17,888 nucleotides of DNA. Origin: Tissierella_B sp964485455. GTDB taxonomy: Bacteria > Bacillota > Clostridia > Tissierellales > Tissierellaceae. Below are positions 5,337-12,409 of this stretch, in pieces. The notes under the pieces were generated by a model that was not told where the DNA came from, ran no database searches, and saw nothing but the letters and a program-made list of their open reading frames with translations. The stretch is taken from the NCBI GenBank assembly GCA_964485455.1, contig CAZAJU010000039.1, positions 1-17,888 on the forward strand, read 5' to 3'. Made by a program: the position numbers and the translations under genes. Position 1 is the first letter of the stretch. The number at the start of each line of letters is the position of its first letter.

Positions 5337-6605
5337 CTATTTAATTACTTCTAGTCCGTAAAGGTACTTTTGAAGCGCCTTTGGAACCGCTATGCTTCCA
5401 TCTTCTTGTTGATAGTTCTCTAGAATCGCTGCAAAAGTCCTTCCTACCGCAAGACCTGAACCATTAAGAGTATGAAGGTATTCTACCTTTCCTTCTGCAT
5501 TACGGTATCTTAAATTAGCTCTTCTTGCTTGGTAGTCCTCAAAATTACTACAGCTTGATATTTCTACATATCTTCCATAGCTTGGCATCCAAACTTCAAT
5601 ATCATATGTCTTAGCTGATGAGAATCCTAGGTCTCCTGTACTTAACATTACTACTCTATAAGGGATTTCCAACAGCTGTAATACCTTTTCAGCATTGGCA
5701 GTTAATTTTTCTAATTCCTCATATGAATCCTCAGGTTTTGAGAATTTAACCAATTCAACCTTATCAAATTGATGGTTTCTTATTAGCCCTCTTGTATCCC
5801 TTCCAGCTGAACCTGCTTCTGCTCTAAAGCAAGGAGTGTAAGCAGTAAAATAGATTGGCAATTCTTCAACATCTACTATTTCATCCCTTAAAAGATTGGT
5901 TAGAGGAACCTCTGCTGTTGGTACAAGATAAAAGTCCTTAGCTGGTACATGGAACATATCTTCTGCAAACTTTGGAAGCTGCCCTGTACCTATCATGCTA
6001 TCTCTATTAACCATGAAAGGAGTAGACATTTCTGTATATCCATGCTCTGTTGTATGAAGATCTAGCATAAATGCTGTGATTGCTCTTTCAAGTTTAGCTC
6101 CATATCCTTTAAATACACTAAATCTTGCTCCTGAAATCTTTGCTGCCCTTTCAAAATCCAAGATTCCCAAGTCTGTTCCTAAATCCCAATGAGCTTTAGG
6201 CTCAAATCCAAATTCCCTTGGAGTACCCCATCTTCTCATCTCAACGTTATCTGCATCACTTGTTCCTTCTACTACTGATTCATGAGGAGTATTAGGGATG
6301 TTTAAAAGGCTTACCTTAAGTTCTTCATCTATTGCTTTAACCTGATCATCTAGTTCTTTTGACTTAGCTGATAACTCCTTCATCTTGTTGAATAATTCAG
6401 TTGTGTCTTTGCCTTCTTTCTTTAACTGAGGAACTTCCTTTGAAGCCCTATTTTGTTCAGCTTTCATCTCTTCTACCTGAACAAGGAGCTTTCTCCTGTT
6501 CTCATCTAGCTCAAGTACTTTTTGAATAGGAAAATTTCCATGTCTTTTTTCTAATGCTTTAACTACTTCATCTGAATTTGCTCTAATTCTTTTGATATCT
6601 AACAT
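5337..6605 (-). CDS. serS: Seryl-tRNA synthetase
   Basis: This class II synthetase charges tRNA-Ser with serine. The 422-residue protein has the expected N-terminal helical coiled-coil arm (about 30-100, rich in K/E) that contacts the long variable arm of tRNA-Ser. The catalytic core contains TAE (230-232), motif 2 as FRAEAGSAGRDTRG (260-273), and motif 3 around GSGLAVGRTFAAILENYQ (382-399). A longer reading adds 12 residues, but AAGGAGGG directly before the ATG at 6605 fixes the start. The upstream leader is a complete T-box, so expression should rise when uncharged tRNA-Ser accumulates. A tRNA-Ser gene lies about 2 kb away. Confidence 0.97.
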   Translation of the reverse strand: MLDIKRIRANSDEVVKALEKRHGNFPIQKVLELDENRRKLLVQVEEMKAEQNRASKEVPQLKKEGKDTTELFNKMKELSAKSKELDDQVKAIDEELKVSLLNIPNTPHESVVEGTSDADNVEMRRWGTPREFGFEPKAHWDLGTDLGILDFERAAKISGARFSVFKGYGAKLERAITAFMLDLHTTEHGYTEMSTPFMVNRDSMIGTGQLPKFAEDMFHVPAKDFYLVPTAEVPLTNLLRDEIVDVEELPIYFTAYTPCFRAEAGSAGRDTRGLIRNHQFDKVELVKFSKPEDSYEELEKLTANAEKVLQLLEIPYRVVMLSTGDLGFSSAKTYDIEVWMPSYGRYVEISSCSNFEDYQARRANLRYRNAEGKVEYLHTLNGSGLAVGRTFAAILENYQQEDGSIAVPKALQKYLYGLEVIK

Positions 6606-6618
6606 AATAGCCCTCCTT

Positions 6619-6928
6619 AAAAAAATAAACTCCCATCCCAAAAGTCAAGGGACGAGAGTTAACCCGCGATACCACCCTAGTTAGCCATATGGCTCACTCG
6701 TAGTTTATTAGCTCCTGCTGTCTTTAGCAAAAATCTGTTTACTCGCTTTGTTCATACAGATTTGGCTAGACTGCATCTGACCTATCAACAACTCAACTCA
6801 TATTCGTTGGGTTAGGTCATTAGGACGGATTCAATAACTAGACTTATCAGCTTCCACCAAGTGCTGACTCTCTTAAAAGCTTTATTATTTACTACTTCCT
6901 ATCTTTGCTAAATATTTAATTTATTTAA
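6619..6928 (-). ncRNA. T-box riboswitch leader of serS
   Basis: The 310-base leader has the hallmarks of a T-box that senses uncharged tRNA. Near its 5' end is Stem I, with GAGAGTCAGCACTTGGTGGAAG and then GAATCCGTCC. The best specifier codon is UCC (complement of 6827-6829), a serine codon. The conserved T-box sequence AGGGTGGTATCGCGGG is the complement of 6663-6678. A 12-bp terminator stem follows, AACTCTCGTCCC and GGGATGGGAGTT with two G-U pairs (complement of 6628-6660), and then a T-run. The T-box element and the left terminator arm overlap as required for antitermination. Binding of uncharged tRNA-Ser would allow readthrough into serS. Confidence 0.93.
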
Positions 6929-6933
6929 TCCCA

Positions 6934-6961
6934 ATTATACCATTAGAAGTTTTATTGTCAA
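6934..6961 (-). promoter_or_regulatory. Promoter of the serS T-box transcript
   Basis: On the - strand a perfect TTGACA (complement of 6956-6961), 16 bases, and an extended -10 TGGTATAAT whose hexamer is the complement of 6934-6939. It begins 12 bases after the stop codon of the PfoR-like gene. No terminator separates the two, so the T-box terminator may also stop readthrough from upstream. Confidence 0.88.
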
Positions 6962-6973
6962 GAGCTTTCCAAT

Positions 6974-8002
6974 TTATTGCCCCAGTTTCATATCTCCCGA
7001 TTTTATCCAGCCCTTTTTTCTCATCCATTTTGATACTCCTAGAGAAATAATGGCAGGTAATATAAAATGCATTAAGAGTATTAAAATTAATGTTCTTGGA
7101 CTAGCCCCCATAACATCAACCATGGCAAACTGTCCCACTAGTCCACTGGTTCCCATACCTGCTCCTATGCTATTGCTACTCATCTTGAATACATAAGTAG
7201 ATATTGGTCCCAATATAGCAGATGCTACTATAGCAGGTATCCATATTAAGGGGTTTCTTACTATATTTGATATCTGAAGCATTGATGTTCCGATTCCTTG
7301 AGCGATTAGTCCACCAAATCCATTTTCCCTGTAAGAAGAAACTGCAAAGCCTATCATATTGGCTGCACAACCTACAGTTGCAGCTCCTGCTGCTAGACCT
7401 GAAAGCTTCAGTGAAATCGCCAAAGCTGCGCTGCTTATTGGAAGTGTCAAAACCACTCCCATTACTACTGATACCAGTATTCCCATAGGTATTGGATGTA
7501 ATTCTGTAGCCATATTTATAAACTCTCCGATATATGTCATAAGCCTTGAGATATAAGGGGCTACATAATTTCCTATAAGCCCTCCCACGATTATGGTGGC
7601 ACTTGGTACAAGGACTATATCCATCTTTGTCTTTCCGCTTATAAGCTTGGAGAATTCTGCTCCCGCAAGGGATGCAATTAGAGCTCCTACAGGTTCTCCT
7701 ATATTTATAATAGCAGTTGCTCCATCAAAGGATATGCTACCTGCTCCTATGGTTCCTGCTACAACAGATGCAAATATTCCTAGAGGAGGTGCATTAACAC
7801 TATATGCAACTCCTGCACCTATAGCAGGACCCATGAGCTTTTGGGCAATGCTTCCAAAATTCACAAGGATTCCAATTCCAAACAAAGTACCAATCTGCTT
7901 TATTATAAGGCCTATTAAAAGGGATGAAAATAACCCTAAAGCCATTCCATTTAAGATTTTTACTATATAATTTTGTAATCCTCCACCGCTTTTCTTAGCC
8001 AT
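6974..8002 (-). CDS. PfoR-like membrane protein, PTS_EIIC_2 family
   Basis: This 342-residue integral membrane protein is glycine- and alanine-rich, with roughly eight to ten hydrophobic segments spread over its whole length. The MAKKSGGGLQNYIVKILNGMALGLFSSLLIG start, the TLFGIG and GPAIGAGVAYSVNAPPLG stretches and the overall size resemble clostridial PfoR and the stand-alone PTS EIIC type 2 family. I see no EIIA or EIIB domain, so coupling to phosphotransfer is doubtful and the substrate is unknown. GGAGGTGA precedes the ATG. It lies 46 bases downstream of niaR with no terminator between, so the two are probably co-transcribed. That makes uptake or sensing of a niacin-related compound a reasonable but untested guess. 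Older PfoR annotation as a regulator of perfringolysin should not be taken at face value. Confidence 0.82.
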   Translation of the reverse strand: MAKKSGGGLQNYIVKILNGMALGLFSSLLIGLIIKQIGTLFGIGILVNFGSIAQKLMGPAIGAGVAYSVNAPPLGIFASVVAGTIGAGSISFDGATAIINIGEPVGALIASLAGAEFSKLISGKTKMDIVLVPSATIIVGGLIGNYVAPYISRLMTYIGEFINMATELHPIPMGILVSVVMGVVLTLPISSAALAISLKLSGLAAGAATVGCAANMIGFAVSSYRENGFGGLIAQGIGTSMLQISNIVRNPLIWIPAIVASAILGPISTYVFKMSSNSIGAGMGTSGLVGQFAMVDVMGASPRTLILILLMHFILPAIISLGVSKWMRKKGWIKSGDMKLGQ

Positions 8003-8048
8003 AATTCACCTCCAGATTTACAATTTTAAATTGCTCGTTTCTATCTTT

Positions 8049-8549
8049 CTATTGTCCTAAAGCTTTTTTAATCAACTCAAAGGTATTCTCATCTTTTACC
8101 TCTATGGTATGGAGATGAAGTCCATCTGTTAGAGATGATAACGGTTCGGCATTAGCTTCCCTTATATTCTTCATAAACTCATCCAGTTCATATCTTGATC
8201 CTACATTTATAAAACTTTTAATCTCTCCATACAATGGATGATCCACTATTACATCCACAATCCTACCACCTAAATCCACAATTGTTTTAAGCTCTTCCTC
8301 CATCTGGTCATATCCCTTATGACTGCCTATTATGGTTTTTCTAAGTATAGTTCCTTCAGTTTTAGGAGGGATTATATATCCTTGAGGTGTTGCTAGAATA
8401 TCAATCCCTTTAGCCCTTAATATGGCTATGTCCTGTACTATTATTTGTCTAGTTACCTTAAATTTTTCCGCTAAGTCTGTTCCCTTTATAGCCTTGTTGG
8501 ATTTTTGAAGTATTTCTAAAACTTCCTCTCTTCTCTTTATGGCTTCCAT
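8049..8549 (-). CDS. niaR: NiaR, niacin-responsive transcriptional repressor
   Basis: NiaR (formerly YrxA) represses NAD synthesis and niacin uptake genes when nicotinate is abundant. The 166-residue protein has an N-terminal winged HTH (about 5-60, with VTRQIIVQDIAILRAKG) and a C-terminal 3H ligand-binding domain. The metal- or ligand-binding pattern is visible: His77, Glu85, and His145 and His147 in GLHLHTIE, plus His104 in VDHPLYG. The longest ORF begins at a GTG (8558) with no ribosome site; the ATG at 8549 has AGGGTG six bases upstream and is preferred. It leads an apparent operon with the PfoR-like gene and is divergent from the racemase gene. pncB in this window is a likely target. Confidence 0.93.
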   Translation of the reverse strand: MEAIKRREEVLEILQKSNKAIKGTDLAEKFKVTRQIIVQDIAILRAKGIDILATPQGYIIPPKTEGTILRKTIIGSHKGYDQMEEELKTIVDLGGRIVDVIVDHPLYGEIKSFINVGSRYELDEFMKNIREANAEPLSSLTDGLHLHTIEVKDENTFELIKKALGQ

Positions 8550-8616
8550 TTTCTTCACCCTTATCCATATAGTATCACACCACTCTATCTATTTGGCTTA
8601 ATCCCTATATCCAATA

Positions 8617-8640
8617 GAGGTGGGAGGTTATCTTCACCTC
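8617..8640. promoter_or_regulatory. Inverted repeat beside the niaR -10, possible operator
   Basis: GAGGTG (8617-8622) and CACCTC (8635-8640) form a dyad with a 12-base gap, starting directly next to the niaR -10 on the transcribed side. A repressor bound here would block niaR transcription, so NiaR autoregulation is possible. The half-site CACCT is shared with the pncB leader, but the match is short. An RNA-level role is also possible because CTCTAT (8583-8588) can pair with the overlapping ATAGAG. Confidence 0.35.
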
Positions 8641-8649
8641 ATTATATCA
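8641..8649 (-). promoter_or_regulatory. Extended -10 promoter of the niaR operon
   Basis: The - strand reads TGATATAAT, an extended -10 (TGn plus a perfect TATAAT). The -35 region is only T-rich. The leader would be about 85 bases long. Confidence 0.6.
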
Positions 8650-8682
8650 TGACCTTTGATACTTAAAAAGGAGGAATTATTG

Positions 8683-8710
8683 TTGACTTCTTTTCCTAAT
8701 ATGCTACAAT
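8683..8710 (+). promoter_or_regulatory. Promoter of the racemase gene
   Basis: TTGACT (8683-8688), 16 bases, then TACAAT (8705-8710) preceded by TGC, which makes an extended -10. The start codon lies 37 bases downstream. It is back to back with the niaR promoter. Confidence 0.78.
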
Positions 8711-8747
8711 AAGTTTACAAATAAAACACATGCCAAGGAGGGAGACT

Positions 8748-9545
8748 ATGGACAGAGGAATCGGAGTTATAGATTCAGGAATTGGTGGTCTTACAGTAGT
8801 TAAGTCACTTCAACAATTGATTCCAAGCGAAGATATAATCTACTTTGGCGACAATATTAATGTACCCTACGGTAATCGTAATAAAGATGAGATTTTTAAT
8901 TTAACCATGGAAGTACTTCGTTTCATGGAAAAGAAAAATGTTAAAATTGTAGCCTTAGCATGTAATACTATGTCGACCTTAATTGATGATTATAAAGATA
9001 AATTTAAATTTCCAATAATAGATATTATACATCCTACTGTGGATCATATTATTAAGATGAATACTTATAGTCTATCGATAATTGCAACTGAATTTACTAT
9101 AAATTCTGAGATTTATCAAAAACTTTTGAAGGAAAGAAATCCCGATATAAGCATAAGTGTAGAAGGCAGTAGAGAACTTGCAGCTCTAATCGATAAAGGT
9201 AATTTCGATTCAGATGAAATCAAAAGAGTCATTACTGCTCACTTAGATAACTTATTTAGTAAAGGGGATATCTACAATCTAGTTTTAGCTTGTACTCATT
9301 TCCCAATAGTAGGAGATATTTTTGCAGAAATAGCCCCAGAGATAAAACTTATAGACCCTGGGTTTGAGCAGGCAAAAGCAATTAGAACATATCTTTATGA
9401 AAACCACTTAGAAAGAAGTGGTGATAATGGTAAATTGGAAATCAACACCTCAGGAAATATAGAAATATATAAATCAATCATTAAAAGGTTAAAGCTTAAA
9501 AACGTAAGTTCCATTAAAACTACACAGATTAAAAAAGCTGTCTAA
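8748..9545 (+). CDS. murI: Glutamate racemase family protein
   Basis: Glutamate racemase makes D-glutamate for the peptidoglycan stem peptide. The 265-residue protein has the Asp/Glu racemase framework: IDSGIGGLTVV with Asp9, YFGDNINVPYG, ACNT with catalytic Cys72, TINSEIY (117-123), and CTHFP with the second catalytic Cys182 and His184. The catalytic cysteine pair and overall length fit MurI. Some usually conserved positions differ: the segment after YFGD lacks the common T-x-R, PYG is followed by NRN, ACNT is followed by M instead of A, and HPTVDH replaces the usual PG segment. An ATG at 8730 is in frame, but GGAGGG just upstream selects 8748. Another racemase of this family elsewhere in the genome would make this a paralogue; the symbol is given on family grounds. 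Confidence 0.82.
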   Translation: MDRGIGVIDSGIGGLTVVKSLQQLIPSEDIIYFGDNINVPYGNRNKDEIFNLTMEVLRFMEKKNVKIVALACNTMSTLIDDYKDKFKFPIIDIIHPTVDHIIKMNTYSLSIIATEFTINSEIYQKLLKERNPDISISVEGSRELAALIDKGNFDSDEIKRVITAHLDNLFSKGDIYNLVLACTHFPIVGDIFAEIAPEIKLIDPGFEQAKAIRTYLYENHLERSGDNGKLEINTSGNIEIYKSIIKRLKLKNVSSIKTTQIKKAV

Positions 9546-9571
9546 TCATTACTGATAGACAGCTTCTTTTT
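9531..9571. terminator. Bidirectional terminator between convergent genes
   Basis: AAGCTGTCTA (9535-9544) pairs perfectly with TAGACAGCTT (9556-9565) around an 11-base loop. On the + strand CTTTTT follows, ending the racemase mRNA. On the - strand the opposite flank gives TTTTTT, so it can also stop transcripts from the helicase-loader operon. It includes the racemase stop codon. Confidence 0.85.
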
Positions 9572-9573
9572 AA

Positions 9574-9617
9574 TGACCTACCCCGATTTGCGTAGTTTTC
9601 AAATCGATGGTAGGTCA
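9574..9617. other. Large perfect-arm hairpin between convergent genes
   Basis: TGACCTACC (9574-9582) pairs with GGTAGGTCA (9609-9617), and an inner GATTTG (9585-9590) pairs with CAAATC (9600-9605). A cc/gat internal loop separates the stems and the terminal loop is nine bases. No T-run follows on either strand, so it does not look like an ordinary terminator. It lies three bases from the bidirectional terminator and 22 bases from the helicase-loader stop codon. Confidence 0.6.
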
Positions 9618-9639
9618 GATTTGTGCTAAAGACTGTTTT

Positions 9640-10620
9640 TTACTCCCATCTTAAATCCTTCCCATAGAATTTCAGTGGAATAAACCTTGATAATATTCTT
9701 GAGAAAACTCTATCCGAATAAATCTCAGAAATCTCACCTGGGGTTAAATTTGTAGATATAATTGTTTTTTTACCAGATATAATCCTAGTATTTACAATAT
9801 TGAATATCTCTGCATTTGTAAAGGTATTGGTAACTTCAGTGCCTAAATCATCTATTATTAAAAGGTCTGCTTCAAATAGCAGATTATATTGATAGTCATT
9901 AACCTCATTAGGGTTCTTTCCAAATTTACGCCTTTCAAGTATATCCAATATAGTAAATGCAGTTTGGTATATTACTATCTTGTTCTTGTCTAAAAGTGCC
10001 TTAGCAATACAGTTACAAAGAAAGGTCTTTCCTAGCCCAGTGGTGCCATAGAATAGTAGATTTTCACTATTTTGCTCTTCGAAATTGCTTATAAAGCCCT
10101 CTGATATACCTACTATATCCATCATGTTTTCCCTTGGTGTAAGATCTTCGCCAGGAAATTTATTGTTGCTAAATACTTCTATGTTGAATGTTTGAAAGTT
10201 TTCCTTGTTTAGTATATTTCCTAAGTTAGACATTCTATAAGCTCTTGATGCCAGTTCCTGTTTTAGACAGCTGCACCTTTCTCCATTTTCTAAATAGGCC
10301 TTATCCTTACATATATCACAGTCATATCTTAGCTCCATATAATCAGAAGCTATATTGGACTCAGTCATTAAATAAGCCTTTTCCATCTTCAATGCTTCAA
10401 TAGCCTTCTTGGTCTCCTCTACTATTTCCTCATAACTTTGTGGATTTATTAGGATTTTCTTAGCCATGGAAAGGCTAGTTTTTTCTATATCTTCGTCTAT
10501 TCTTTTTATTGCAGGAATCTTTGAATATACATACTCTACTCGCTTTTTTCTCTCATTCTCCTGTCTGTCTCTTTTTCTTTCATATTCTAGGAAGACTTCT
10601 CTTAAAATATCATTATTCAT
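9640..10620 (-). CDS. dnaI: DnaI/DnaC-type helicase loader ATPase
   Basis: This AAA+ ATPase would load the replicative helicase DnaB onto DNA during initiation. The 326-residue protein has a charged, helical N-terminal part (about 1-90). A cysteine cluster follows (C101, C104, C116, C118) and probably binds zinc, as in DnaI N-terminal domains. The ATPase core has Walker A GTTGLGKT (192-199), Walker B LLIIDDLG (253-260), sensor 1 TIISTNL (286-292), and an SRI/SRV-type arginine region SDRVFSRILSR (302-312). It starts two bases after the dnaD-like stop codon, so the two are translationally coupled. Its target DnaB is encoded about 2 kb upstream on the same strand. The symbol follows Bacillus usage. 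Confidence 0.92.
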   Translation of the reverse strand: MNNDILREVFLEYERKRDRQENERKKRVEYVYSKIPAIKRIDEDIEKTSLSMAKKILINPQSYEEIVEETKKAIEALKMEKAYLMTESNIASDYMELRYDCDICKDKAYLENGERCSCLKQELASRAYRMSNLGNILNKENFQTFNIEVFSNNKFPGEDLTPRENMMDIVGISEGFISNFEEQNSENLLFYGTTGLGKTFLCNCIAKALLDKNKIVIYQTAFTILDILERRKFGKNPNEVNDYQYNLLFEADLLIIDDLGTEVTNTFTNAEIFNIVNTRIISGKKTIISTNLTPGEISEIYSDRVFSRILSRFIPLKFYGKDLRWE

Positions 10621-10622
10621 AC

Positions 10623-11714
10623 TTAAGCCTCTCCTTTTAGCTTCTTAGAATAAGCTTCTCTTTTTCTCTTAGCAATGGCTTCCAACTCATCAGATGAGTA
10701 TTTATCAGATCTCTGCTCAAAATTATGAAATCTATTTTTATATACCGGTGATTTCTTCACCTGAGGCTGTGACTTTCCTTTTACAGCTTCCTTATTCGTT
10801 ACTGGTTTTTCTAGCTTCTCTACGTCTTCTAAAGTCTTTACGCCCTTTTCAAACCAATTTCTTAAGGTTCCATTCACATAGCTAATGCTAGGCTTTGCAT
10901 TCTTATCGGTTTCACAACCTGCAAGTATTATCTCTAAGGAAAAGCTATATTCATTAAACCACTTCTCTATAATCTTCTTCTCTTCATCCCTTATAGGTCT
11001 ATTTTGAAGTCCAAGGGATTTCATTATCTGTTGCTCATTATAGAAGGTTTCATCCTCTGACTTCATCTTCTCCATTATAGATTCTAGCGTTGTTAAACCC
11101 TCGCTATACCAGTTTTTAATTATTCCCTCCACATAGTTCATCTTTCTTATACCTCTCTTCTCAGAGGAATAATAAAATGCTTTTTCGATAACATCCGGGT
11201 TCATATTATATTCATGAATCCATTCAAGTATTAACTTCTTCTCAGCAGGTGAAGTTTGTCTCCTCATTATATAGTCAATGGAGTTAAACATACTATTTAT
11301 TACGGGCATCTGATTAGCCTCTATTAGGTCTTTAGTACTAAATTTAGAATCCCTATCTGGCTCTTGTTTCTGATTTTGATTGATTAAGCCAATATTATTT
11401 TTTATATATAGCTGCTTTAGATTTAAAAATCTCACTTTATAATTTATCTGATTGCTGTTCTCTTTAACTATAATCCCTTTTTCTTCCCAAAAATCCCAGG
11501 CTCTTAAAACATCTTCAAGAGGAATATCCAAATGCTTAGCAATCGTTGTATTTGTTACCTCGATTTTTTCGTCTTTATCATGGGCATATTTAAAACCTAG
11601 AAGATAGACCTTTACATAGGTTCCATTAGCCATGGGCATAAAATCGTTTATAAATATATTCTCAATAGGAGTATCTCCTAAATCCATGTCGGTTGTTTCA
11701 AGGGTAAAGCTCAT
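10623..11714 (-). CDS. DnaD-like replication initiation protein with two DnaD C-terminal domains
   Basis: DnaD/DnaB-type proteins remodel the origin and recruit the helicase-loader complex in low-GC Gram-positive bacteria. The 363-residue protein has an N-terminal winged-helix region (about 15-105). Two DnaB_2 (DnaD C-terminal) repeats follow: about 140-212, ending in YVEGIIKNWYSEGLTTLE, and about 228-298, ending in YVNGTLRNWFEKGVKTLE. Both repeats carry the YxxxxxxxW single-strand-DNA-binding motif. The last 60 residues are basic and probably disordered. AGGAG precedes the ATG. It sits between the GNAT gene (11 bases) and the helicase loader (2 bases), forming a loading module downstream of dnaB. 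Confidence 0.9.
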   Translation of the reverse strand: MSFTLETTDMDLGDTPIENIFINDFMPMANGTYVKVYLLGFKYAHDKDEKIEVTNTTIAKHLDIPLEDVLRAWDFWEEKGIIVKENSNQINYKVRFLNLKQLYIKNNIGLINQNQKQEPDRDSKFSTKDLIEANQMPVINSMFNSIDYIMRRQTSPAEKKLILEWIHEYNMNPDVIEKAFYYSSEKRGIRKMNYVEGIIKNWYSEGLTTLESIMEKMKSEDETFYNEQQIMKSLGLQNRPIRDEEKKIIEKWFNEYSFSLEIILAGCETDKNAKPSISYVNGTLRNWFEKGVKTLEDVEKLEKPVTNKEAVKGKSQPQVKKSPVYKNRFHNFEQRSDKYSSDELEAIAKRKREAYSKKLKGEA

Positions 11715-11725
11715 AGTTTCAACTC

Positions 11726-12313
11726 CTAAATCCTTTTAAAATCATCCTTGTCCAATCTCATTCTATATATATAATTATATATCTTATTATGACTTATTAC
11801 AAAAGAAGATTCTGCTTCTAAATAATAAGAATTATTTAAATCAAGCCTTTGATCGAAGAATTCATCTAAATAATATCCATCTGGTTTGAATCCCATATTT
11901 TGGTATAGCTTATATGCTCTTTTATTGAATTCAGCTACTTCAAGATACATTCTCTTCATTCCTAACTCAGTGAAGTAATATTTTAGAAATGTGCTCAAGG
12001 CATCTGTTCCAAACCCCTTACTAACAAAGTTAGGGTCAAAAACTAGACCCAAATAAGATTCCTTCTTAATAAGCTTTATATCCTTTATTCCTAGATATCC
12101 AATAAAGTTATCATTAAAATCAAATATCCCAAAATACTTATTGTTCCACTTTCTTGACTTATTCTTATACCAACTAATAATTTCCTCATCACTGATTACG
12201 GGAAAATTGTAGTCAGCAATAAGAGGATTCTCATGAAATCCCCAAAGTCTCATCCGAAATGCATGCTCTAGCTCTAATGGTCTTATTATGGTTTTTTTAC
12301 CCCTTATCTCCAT
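11726..12313 (-). CDS. GNAT-family N-acetyltransferase
   Basis: This is a 195-residue acetyl-CoA-dependent acetyltransferase of the RimJ/RimL-like branch. It starts with the typical IRGKKTIIRPLELEHAFRM strand-helix. The acetyl-CoA pyrophosphate loop is VSKGFGTDAL (97-106), and the C-terminal motif NKRAYKLYQNMGF (130-142) matches the usual N-x-x-A-x-x-x-Y-x-x-x-GF pattern. The substrate is unknown; protein N-termini, antibiotics or small amines are all possible. A 19-residue longer reading exists, but its extra codons run through a hairpin, and GGAGGAAG directly before the ATG at 12313 fixes the start. It lies 11 bases before the DnaD-like gene, so it is co-transcribed with helicase-loading genes without an obvious functional link. 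Confidence 0.88.
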   Translation of the reverse strand: MEIRGKKTIIRPLELEHAFRMRLWGFHENPLIADYNFPVISDEEIISWYKNKSRKWNNKYFGIFDFNDNFIGYLGIKDIKLIKKESYLGLVFDPNFVSKGFGTDALSTFLKYYFTELGMKRMYLEVAEFNKRAYKLYQNMGFKPDGYYLDEFFDQRLDLNNSYYLEAESSFVISHNKIYNYIYRMRLDKDDFKRI

Positions 12314-12327
12314 ATCTTCCTCCAAAG

Positions 12328-12355
12328 AAAAATAGCTTCTAACGAAGCCATTTTT
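12328..12355 (-). terminator. Possible terminator or attenuator between dnaB and the GNAT gene
   Basis: On the - strand AAAAATGGCTTC pairs with GAAGCTATTTTT around a GTTA loop, a 12-bp stem with one G-U pair. A further C and TTT follow just before the GNAT ribosome site. The A-run/T-run flanks resemble an intrinsic terminator. It would separate the dnaB operon from the helicase-loading genes, at least in part; no clear promoter was found for the downstream genes. Confidence 0.55.
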
Positions 12356-12409
12356 TAATTCACAATTCACTAGATAAACATACTAGGCGAAATTCATCAC
12401 TTGTCTAAT

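Noticed and set aside
7267..7970. Several + strand open frames of 65-125 codons
   Set aside because: They lie antisense to the PfoR-like gene, lack ribosome sites, and arise from its biased codon use.
8666..8712. AAGGAGG followed by TTG and a 10-codon open frame upstream of the racemase
   Set aside because: The frame overlaps the -35 and -10 of the racemase promoter, which explains the sequence better, and the same bases lie opposite the niaR promoter region. There is no independent promoter for a peptide.
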